The notes below the pieces were generated by a model. That model saw only the letters and a program-made list of their open reading frames with translations, was not told the DNA's origin and ran no database searches. Shown here in pieces: positions 57,865-64,000 of a DNA stretch of 64,000 nt. The position numbers and the translations under genes are program-made. The DNA lies in contig NZ_JADGMI010000005.1 in NCBI RefSeq assembly GCF_015234305.1, positions 186,001-250,000 on the forward strand, given 5' to 3'. The stretch comes from Superficieibacter sp. 1612_C1 (GTDB lineage: Bacteria; Pseudomonadota; Gammaproteobacteria; Enterobacterales; Enterobacteriaceae). Within the stretch, counting starts at the first letter, position 1. Each line of letters begins with the position of its first letter.

Positions 57865-58269
57865 ATGAACCGGTTATTAATAATCTTCTTAGGCTTACTG
57901 TCCGGCTTATTGATCAACCTGCCTGCTATGGCGAACGCTCATAAAGCGATGGGTATTATCGCCATGCCGCGTAATGAAACGAATGATTTGACGCTAAAAA
58001 TGCCCGTTTGCCGCGTGGTGAAGCGTATCCAGATTAAGGCCGATCACGGTGATGTGCAGCTTAGCGGCGCATCGGTCTACTTTAAAGCCTTACGCAACGC
58101 CAGCCAGAGCCTGAACGTGCCTTCCACCATTAAAGAAGGCGAGAGCACGGGCTGGATCAATATTAATAGCGATAACGACAATAAACGCTGCGTGTCGAAG
58201 ATTGTATTTTCCGGCCATACGGTGAACTCCTCAGATATGGCGCGGCTAAAAATTATTGGCGATGACTAA
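57865..58269 (+). CDS. yaaI: YaaI (DUF2541) periplasmic protein
   Basis: The 134-residue protein has a signal peptide ([24 protein letters not shown]) and the family's cysteine pair ([37 protein letters not shown]). Its position next to dnaK matches E. coli yaaI. I chose the ATG at 57865 with AAAGGAAT before it, not the upstream in-frame ATG. The role is unknown. Confidence 0.9.
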   Translation: MNRLLIIFLGLLSGLLINLPAMANAHKAMGIIAMPRNETNDLTLKMPVCRVVKRIQIKADHGDVQLSGASVYFKALRNASQSLNVPSTIKEGESTGWININSDNDNKRCVSKIVFSGHTVNSSDMARLKIIGDD

Positions 58270-58318
58270 TTATTAACAGTCCATTGTTGTTAACATTATT
58301 TATTGGACATTAACATTT

Positions 58319-59032
58319 ATGAACGTCACTTATTTACACGACGACGATCTCAGCTTCTTGCAGCATTGTAGCGAAGAACAGCTGGCCGATTTTGCCCGTT
58401 TATTAACCCATAACAGCAAAAATAAGCCGCGTCTCTCAAGCATGCTGCTGCGCAATGAACTTTATCAGTCGATGGAGGGGCATCCGGAACGTCATCGTCA
58501 TAGCTGGCGGCTTATCGCTGGCGAACTTCAGCACTTCGGCGGCGACAGCATCGCCAATACGCTGCGCGGACACGGGAAATTGTATCGGGCCATTCTGCTG
58601 GATGTTTGCCATCGCCTGAAGCTGAAAGCAGAAAAAAACCAGTCTACGTTTGCAATCGAGCAGTGTCTGCTGGAGCATTTTCTGCGCAATACGTGGAAGA
58701 AAATGAATGAGGAGCAAAAAGCGCAGTTCTTTTCTGCGGTAAAGCTTAAAGTGACCGAGCTGGAAGAGATTTTGCCCCGGTTGCTTGAGGATAAAAAACT
58801 GATTGGCGGCGTTTCGTTATTGCTCTCCGGCCAGCTAAACCGCATCCTGCGCACCCATGCGGCCGTCAGCGTGATTGGACACGGTTTACTGCGCGGTGCC
58901 GGGCTGGGTGGCCCGGTGGGTGCAGCGCTAAATAGTGTAAAAGCCGTGAGTGGTAATGCGTATCGGGTGACTATCCCCGCCGTATTACGAATAGCCTGCC
59001 TGCGCCGAATGATTGCGGCTCAACACGCCTGA
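58319..59032 (+). CDS. yaaW: YaaW family protein (UPF0174)
   Basis: The 237-residue protein matches the YaaW family of E. coli. It opens with NVTYLHDDDLSFLQHCSEEQLADFARLLTHNSKNKPRLS, has a helical middle, and ends with a hydrophobic glycine-rich stretch (VSVIGHGLLRGAGLGGPVGAALNSV). No biochemical function is known to me. It lies between yaaI and satP. Confidence 0.9.
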   Translation: MNVTYLHDDDLSFLQHCSEEQLADFARLLTHNSKNKPRLSSMLLRNELYQSMEGHPERHRHSWRLIAGELQHFGGDSIANTLRGHGKLYRAILLDVCHRLKLKAEKNQSTFAIEQCLLEHFLRNTWKKMNEEQKAQFFSAVKLKVTELEEILPRLLEDKKLIGGVSLLLSGQLNRILRTHAAVSVIGHGLLRGAGLGGPVGAALNSVKAVSGNAYRVTIPAVLRIACLRRMIAAQHA

Positions 59033-59185
59033 TTTCGCCATTACTGTGCGGGGGTAAAAATCACCTTTTACCCCCGGCAGATCATAGACAGTGCAAATAC
59101 CTCCGATTATGATGCTGCGCCCTCCCCGTAGCGGGTTTGATGGGCGAACACCTTTCACTGTAAATCGATAAGTTTTTGAGGAATT

Positions 59186-59752
59186 ATGGGCAACACTAAG
59201 TTGGCTAATCCGGCTCCGCTGGGCCTGATGGGTTTCGGCATGACCACTATTCTGCTGAACCTGCATAATGCGGGCATTTTCCCTTTCGACGGTATTATCC
59301 TGGCGATGGGTATTTTTTACGGTGGTATCGCGCAGATTTTTGCCGGCCTGCTGGAATTTAAAAAGGGCAATACCTTTGGTTTAACCGCCTTTACCTCATA
59401 CGGCTCTTTCTGGCTAACGCTGGTCGCCATCCTGCTGATGCCCAAAATGGGCTTAACCGATGCGCCAAACGCGCAGTTCCTCGGGGCTTACCTCGGTCTG
59501 TGGGGCGTGTTTACGCTGTTTATGTTCTTCGGTACGCTGAAAGGCGCAAGAATGCTGTCGTTTGTCTTTTTAAGCCTGACCGTCCTGTTTGCGCTGTTGG
59601 CAGTCGGCAACATCGGCGGCAATGAAGGTATCATTCACATTGCAGGCTGGGTTGGTCTGGTCTGTGGTGCAAGCGCTATCTATCTGGCGATGGGTGAAGT
59701 GCTGAACGAACAGTTTGGCCGTACCGTGCTGCCGATTGGCGAGCAGCACTAA
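59186..59752 (+). CDS. satP: Acetate/succinate:proton symporter SatP
   Basis: The 188-residue inner-membrane protein has six hydrophobic helices and the family signature [21 protein letters not shown]. It is the AceTr-family carrier YaaH, which takes up acetate and succinate. GAGG precedes its ATG. It converges with a metabolite symporter gene. Confidence 0.96.
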   Translation: MGNTKLANPAPLGLMGFGMTTILLNLHNAGIFPFDGIILAMGIFYGGIAQIFAGLLEFKKGNTFGLTAFTSYGSFWLTLVAILLMPKMGLTDAPNAQFLGAYLGLWGVFTLFMFFGTLKGARMLSFVFLSLTVLFALLAVGNIGGNEGIIHIAGWVGLVCGASAIYLAMGEVLNEQFGRTVLPIGEQH

Positions 59753-59760
59753 TTGACGCT

Positions 59761-59786
59761 GGCGGATACCGTTCAGGGTATCCGCC
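59761..59786. terminator. Hairpin between convergent satP and symporter genes
   Basis: GGCGGATACC and GGTATCCGCC form a perfect ten-pair stem between the two stop codons. It lacks a T-run but can serve both transcripts as a 3' end. Confidence 0.7.
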
Positions 59787-59800
59787 ATGAATCTTCAGCA

Positions 59801-61102
59801 TTAAGAACGCTGTAAAACCCTCTCCGTATTATCTTCACTGCTCTCACGCTTTAAGACTACGCCCAGCGCTATTCCCACCAGTGATATCGCCAAAATGTAC
59901 CAGGCCGGAGCCATCGGCGAAACGCCCATCAGCATGGTGACCGCGACTGGCGTCAGGCCGCCGAAAATGGCATACGACATATTGTAGGAAAAGGAGATGC
60001 CGGAAAAACGCACCGCGGGCGGGAATGCTTTGACCATCACGTAAGGCACGGCCCCCACGACGCCCACGCATAGCCCCACCAGCCCGTACAGTAAAAACAG
60101 TTGCTGCGGATACACGCCGGAGAGGTGATAGAACATCCAGCCGGAGCAGGCCAGCATTATGCTGCCAATGATAAATATTTTACCGGGCCCAAAACGATCG
60201 ACCGCCAGCCCGGCCATCAGGCAGCCAAAACAGAGCATGATGGTGGCAATGCTGTTGGCCTGTAGGGTTAGCGCAGGGGCAAAGCCATACTGTTTTTGCA
60301 GCCAGACCGGCGACATCAGGATCACGACCACAATGCCGGCAGAGAGCAGGCCGGTCAGTAACATAGAGAGAATGACCGCTTTCTTATGCCTGACAATGAC
60401 CGATTTCACCGGCAATTCCTTTGCCAGAACCTTACGCTGCTGCATCTCCAGGAAGATGGGCGTCTCCTGTAACCAGCGGCGCAGATACATGGCGATCAGC
60501 CCGAACGCGCCACCCAGCAGGAACGGTAAACGCCAGCCGACATCATGAATCGCCTGCTGGCTCAGGGTGGTATTGACGATAGTCGCGACCACCGAGCCGA
60601 GCAGAATACCCACCGTCAGCCCGGCCGTCAGCGTGCCGCAGGCTATGCCTATCCGCCGCTCCGGCACATGCTCAGCGACGAACACCCACGCTCCCGGCAC
60701 CTCGCCACCAATGGCCGCGCCCTGGAGGATACGCATTAACAGCAGAAGCAATGGCGCAGCTAAACCTGCCGTGGCATAGGTAGGCAACAGCCCTATCGCC
60801 AGCGTTGGCAGGGCCATGAGCAGAATGCTCAGGGTAAACATCTTTTTACGTCCGACCAGATCGCCGAAGTGGGCCATGACGATGCCACCCAGCGGCCGTG
60901 CCAGATAACCGGCGGCAAAAATCCCGAACGTCTGCACCTGACGCAGCCATTCAGGAATAGTAGCGGGGAAGAAAAGATCGCCGATTAATGCCGCAAAGAA
61001 AACGAAGATAATAAAATCATAAAACTCCAGCGCGCCACCGAGGGCGGCGAGCGTCAGCGTTTTATAGTCCTGACGATTCAGAGTCCGTGCGTTTTTCGAC
61101 AT
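59801..61102 (-). CDS. MFS metabolite:H+ symporter (MHS family)
   Basis: The protein is 433 residues from the ATG at 61102, with 12 hydrophobic segments and MHS-family motifs (GALEFYDFIIFVFFAALIGDLFFP, RPLGGIVMAHFGDLVGRKKMF, LMRILQGAAIGGEVPGAWVFVAEH). Relatives include ProP, ShiA and KgtP. A GTG start at 61138 would add 12 residues; neither start has a good ribosome-binding site. The substrate cannot be told; a carboxylate is likely. It lies convergent with satP and is not part of the E. coli K-12 layout. Confidence 0.87.
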   Translation of the reverse strand: MSKNARTLNRQDYKTLTLAALGGALEFYDFIIFVFFAALIGDLFFPATIPEWLRQVQTFGIFAAGYLARPLGGIVMAHFGDLVGRKKMFTLSILLMALPTLAIGLLPTYATAGLAAPLLLLLMRILQGAAIGGEVPGAWVFVAEHVPERRIGIACGTLTAGLTVGILLGSVVATIVNTTLSQQAIHDVGWRLPFLLGGAFGLIAMYLRRWLQETPIFLEMQQRKVLAKELPVKSVIVRHKKAVILSMLLTGLLSAGIVVVILMSPVWLQKQYGFAPALTLQANSIATIMLCFGCLMAGLAVDRFGPGKIFIIGSIMLACSGWMFYHLSGVYPQQLFLLYGLVGLCVGVVGAVPYVMVKAFPPAVRFSGISFSYNMSYAIFGGLTPVAVTMLMGVSPMAPAWYILAISLVGIALGVVLKRESSEDNTERVLQRS

Positions 61103-61223
61103 AGCTGACCATGTGTAAGCAGGAGAGAAGATGCTCACTATACTATGTAAATTAAAAATTACTTAATAGTAAATAAATCGCTACGCTACGGACGTTTTTG
61201 TTAAAACCTGGCAACCTGCTTAA

Positions 61224-61811
61224 TCAGGAAAGCGTCTCTCGTCTCGCGCTTTTGGGCCGGAAAGTGTCTACTACCTGACTGTCCGTTTCGATATAAGGTC
61301 CTTCAAGCATCTGTATACAATACGGTACACTTGCAAAAATACCCGGCACCACCGATTTACCCTGTTCATCTTTAACGCCTTCCAGCGTTTCCTGAATAGA
61401 CTTAGGCTGGCCCGGTAAATTGAGGATCAGCGCCTGCTTGCGAATGACGCCCACCTGACGGGAAAGGATAGCGGTCGGAACGAATTGCAGGCTGATTTGC
61501 CGCATCTGCTCGCCAAAACCAGGCATTTCACGATCGGCCACTGCCAGTGTGGCGTCCGGCGTCACATCACGCCGCGCCGGACCGGTTCCGCCCGTGGTCA
61601 GGACCAGATGGCAACTCATTTCATCCACCAGCTCACACAGCGTTTGTTCAATGATACTTTGTTCGTCGGGGATTAAACGCGTCTGGATGTCATAAGGTGT
61701 GGTGAGCGCTTTTTCCAGCCAGGATTCAAGCGCCGGAATGCCTTTATCCTGATAAACGCCGCTGGAGGCGCGATCGGAGATGGAAACTAAGCCAATGCGT
61801 AAGGTGTCCAT
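61224..61811 (-). CDS. mog: Molybdopterin adenylyltransferase Mog
   Basis: The 195-residue protein activates molybdopterin by adenylylation before MoeA inserts molybdate. The MoaB/Mog motif TTGGTGPARRDVTPDAT and the aspartate in LVSISDRASSGVYQDKGIP are intact. It sits between talB and satP in enteric genomes, as here. Confidence 0.97.
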   Translation of the reverse strand: MDTLRIGLVSISDRASSGVYQDKGIPALESWLEKALTTPYDIQTRLIPDEQSIIEQTLCELVDEMSCHLVLTTGGTGPARRDVTPDATLAVADREMPGFGEQMRQISLQFVPTAILSRQVGVIRKQALILNLPGQPKSIQETLEGVKDEQGKSVVPGIFASVPYCIQMLEGPYIETDSQVVDTFRPKSARRETLS

Positions 61812-61994
61812 GAGTATTCCCTTCTGTGATGCTATTTCCAGGAATAATACACGCGAACGTCACGCAATACGACGCATCTGAACATCACCTTTCTCGAGGA
61901 GGTACGCAAAACCGATATCCTTTTTTTATTTCCACTATCGGCTTGCTGCCGCCAGTGGCAGGATGTCGCCAAAATAGTCCATGGACGGCTTGTC

Positions 61995-62909
61995 ATGAGT
62001 GAAAAAACCACCTCAACCCCTCACGATGCCATTTTCAAAACGTTTCTCTCACGCGTTGAAACGGCGCGCGATTTTATAATGCTCCACCTGCCCCCTGCGC
62101 TACTTCGCCTCTGCAATCTCGACACGCTACAGCTGGCATCCGGGAGCTTCCTTGAAGAGAATTTACGCTCTTACTACAGCGATATACTCTACTCACTGAA
62201 AACGACCCGGGGAGAGGGCTACATTCATGTCCTGATTGAACATCAAAGCTCACCGGACAAACATATGGCGTTTCGCCTGATGCGCTATGCCATTGCCGCC
62301 ATGCAACGTCATCTTGATGCCGGACATGACACCCTCCCCCTGGTGATCCCGATTCTTTTTTATCAGGTTCGCAGAAGCCCCTATCCCTGGGCGATGAACT
62401 GGCTGGAAGACTTTACCGATCCCCAGCTTGCCTGCCAGATCTATAGCCATGATTTTACCCTGGTCGATATCACGACGATCCCGGACGATGATATTATGCA
62501 GCATCGAAGTATGGCGGCATTGACGCTTATTCAGAAACATATTCGCCAGCGCGATCTGGCGCAATTGCTGGATAAACTCGCCAGCCTGTTGCTAATGGAG
62601 CATATTGACAGACAGCAGGTAGTTGCCCTGGTAAACTACATGTTGCAGACCAGCGAAACACAAAACGCCACCGTGTTTTTGCGTAAGCTTGCACAGCGCG
62701 TCCCCCGACATGGAGATGAATTGATGACAATGGCAGAGCAACTGGAAAATATCGGTCTCATGAAAGGTATTGAAAAAGGCAAGCAGGCAGGAGAACGTGA
62801 AGCCACGCTCAAAATTGCACGAGCGATGCTGGAGAATGGGTTAGAGGATCAGGCGATCGTCAAGATGACGGGCATTGCAATAGAAGAGTTACGGCAGCTT
62901 CAACACTGA
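61995..62909 (+). CDS. Rpn-family recombination-promoting nuclease (PD-(D/E)XK)
   Basis: The 304-residue protein belongs to the Rpn (YhgA-like, PDDEXK_2) family: HDAIFKTFLSRVETARDFIMLHLP at the N-terminus, the nuclease core with YYSDILYS and YIHVLIEHQSSPD, and a C-terminal helical part with a typical KGIEKGKQAGEREATLKIARAMLENGLE repeat-like motif. E. coli Rpn proteins cut DNA and raise recombination. Strain-variable tails are known in this family. It is a single gene inserted between mog and talB, convergent with talB. Confidence 0.92.
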   Translation: MSEKTTSTPHDAIFKTFLSRVETARDFIMLHLPPALLRLCNLDTLQLASGSFLEENLRSYYSDILYSLKTTRGEGYIHVLIEHQSSPDKHMAFRLMRYAIAAMQRHLDAGHDTLPLVIPILFYQVRRSPYPWAMNWLEDFTDPQLACQIYSHDFTLVDITTIPDDDIMQHRSMAALTLIQKHIRQRDLAQLLDKLASLLLMEHIDRQQVVALVNYMLQTSETQNATVFLRKLAQRVPRHGDELMTMAEQLENIGLMKGIEKGKQAGEREATLKIARAMLENGLEDQAIVKMTGIAIEELRQLQH

Positions 62910-62924
62910 TTTTGCCTGCCAGAT

Positions 62925-62956
62925 AAAAAAATGGCCGGTAGGATGTTACCGGCCAT
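62925..62956. terminator. Terminator between rpn and talB
   Basis: ATGGCCGGTA and TACCGGCCAT form a nearly perfect stem, followed on the minus strand by a T-run (TTTTTTT), after the talB stop codon at 62962. It may also serve the convergent rpn gene. Confidence 0.9.
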
Positions 62957-62961
62957 CATGA

Positions 62962-63915
62962 TTACAGCAGGTCGCCGATCATTTTTTCCAGTTTTTCCTG
63001 GTCAACGGCGAACTTGCGGATACCGTCCGCCAGTTTATCGACCGCCATCGGATCCTGGTTGTGCTGCCACAGGAACTCGGCTTCAGTAATACGCTCCGGA
63101 CGCGCTTTAACCTCGCCGCTAAACGACAGTTTACGCTCGATCGCGCCTTCGCTTTCCGCCAGCTCTTTCAGCAGCGCTGGTGCGATGGTCAGCCGATCGC
63201 AGCCCGCCAGCTCCAGGATTTCGCCCAGGTTACGGAAGCTTGCGCCCATGACCACGGTTTCATAGCCGTGCTGTTTGTAGTATTCGTAGATTTCCGTTAC
63301 CGATACCACGCCCGGATCTTCTGCTGGCGCATACTCTTTCTTATCGGTATTGGTTTTGTACCAGTCGAGGATACGACCGACAAACGGAGAAATCAGGTAC
63401 ACGCCCGCTTCGGCGCAGGCGCGAGCCTGAGCGAAGGAGAACAGCAGCGTCAGGTTACAGTTGATCCCTTCTTTTTCCAGCTGCTCGGCAGCGCGAATGC
63501 CCTGCCAGGTAGAGGCCAGTTTGATCAGAATACGGTCGTTGCTGATACCAGCGTCGTTGTACAGCTTGATCAGACGTTTGGCTTTAACGATGGACGCTTC
63601 GGTGTCATAAGAAAGACGCGCATCGACTTCAGTCGAAATACGTCCCGGCACCAGTTTCAGAATTTCCAGACCAATGTTAACGGCCAGTTTATCGCTCGCA
63701 TCAACGATCTGCTGCGCGCGATCGCTGCTCTGGTTACGTGCCCAGGTCACGGCATCGTCAATCAGTTTACGGTATTCAGGAATTTGCGCAGCGCCGAGGA
63801 TCAGAGAAGGGTTAGTTGTTGCATCCTGCGGCTGATACAGCTTCATTGCCGCAATATCTCCGGTGTCAGCCACCACGGTGGTGTACTGACGCAGAGAGGT
63901 CAATTTATCCGTCAT
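62962..63915 (-). CDS. talB: Transaldolase B
   Basis: The 317-residue transaldolase of the pentose phosphate pathway transfers dihydroxyacetone from sedoheptulose 7-phosphate to glyceraldehyde 3-phosphate. The Schiff-base lysine lies in [13 protein letters not shown], and the family motifs TTNPSLIL and [15 protein letters not shown] are present. I start it at the ATG at 63915 ([15 protein letters not shown]), which matches E. coli TalB; an upstream ATG at 63978 would add 21 residues. The first 85 bases beyond its start (63916-64000) contain no gene. Confidence 0.98.
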   Translation of the reverse strand: MTDKLTSLRQYTTVVADTGDIAAMKLYQPQDATTNPSLILGAAQIPEYRKLIDDAVTWARNQSSDRAQQIVDASDKLAVNIGLEILKLVPGRISTEVDARLSYDTEASIVKAKRLIKLYNDAGISNDRILIKLASTWQGIRAAEQLEKEGINCNLTLLFSFAQARACAEAGVYLISPFVGRILDWYKTNTDKKEYAPAEDPGVVSVTEIYEYYKQHGYETVVMGASFRNLGEILELAGCDRLTIAPALLKELAESEGAIERKLSFSGEVKARPERITEAEFLWQHNQDPMAVDKLADGIRKFAVDQEKLEKMIGDLL

Positions 63916-64000
63916 AATAGTGTTTCTCTTTAAACAACTTGTTAGGGGGATGTAACCGGTCTGCCCTGATAATATCACGACCCACTCTCAGCGCAACCGC

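Overview
The window is chromosomal DNA from a member of the Enterobacteriaceae. It carries the backbone known from the start of the Escherichia coli and Salmonella maps, read in reverse: (rapA)-rluA-djlA-lptD-surA-pdxA-rsmA-apaG-apaH-folA-carB-carA-dapB-ispH-fkpB-lspA-ileS-ribF-rpsT, then dnaJ-dnaK-yaaI-yaaW-satP-mog-talB. Protein lengths, the non-ATG starts of carA and rpsT (both TTG), REP/BIME repeats, the ARG and PurR boxes before carA and the sigma-32 promoter before dnaK all fit this family. The species cannot be fixed from the sequence alone. The bcf fimbrial genes beside a chitinase and lysis-gene cluster resemble the Salmonella arrangement, but a second chitinase and a sugar-PTS locus are extra. 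No rRNA, tRNA, insertion sequence, CRISPR array or prophage was seen.

Region 1 (1-17.3 kb) is core: outer-membrane assembly (lptD, surA), pyridoxal synthesis (pdxA), rRNA modification (rluA, rsmA), apaGH, folA, carAB and dapB. Small insertions sit between apaH and folA (a pRiA4b ORF-3-like protein) and between folA and carB (two lipoprotein genes and a structured intergenic element). The kef, fix and cai genes found here in E. coli are absent.

Region 2 (17.4-27.2 kb) is an accessory carbohydrate locus under a LacI-family regulator. A rightward set encodes a long mannose-6-phosphate-isomerase-like protein, a complete mannose-family PTS (IIA, IIB, IIC, IID), an orphan cellobiose-type IIC and a GH1 phospho-beta-glucosidase. 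A convergent two-gene operon encodes two cupin-type glucose-6-phosphate-isomerase-like proteins. An identical 16-bp operator-like palindrome lies before both operons, and a one-mismatch copy lies before the regulator gene, so the whole block looks like one regulon.

Region 3 (27.3-33.9 kb) is core: ispH, fkpB, lspA, ileS, ribF, rpsT.

Region 4 (34-54 kb) is the most interesting. Two paralogous GH18 chitinases without signal peptides (34033-36192 and 49004-51112) flank a bcfABCDEFGH fimbrial operon, a CRP-fold-type regulator and a 1014-residue signal-less multidomain protein. Next to the second chitinase are a short membrane-anchored CadC/ToxR-like regulator, a GH108 muramidase, a three-helix holin-like protein and a LysR regulator. 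Together these look like a holin/endolysin (type 10 type) route for chitinase release. bcfF is out of frame because of three copies of a 7-bp repeat, where two copies would restore the frame.

Region 5 (54.3-64 kb) is core again: dnaKJ, yaaI, yaaW, satP, a metabolite:H+ symporter, mog, an Rpn-family nuclease and talB. The nhaAR genes found between rpsT and dnaJ in E. coli are absent.
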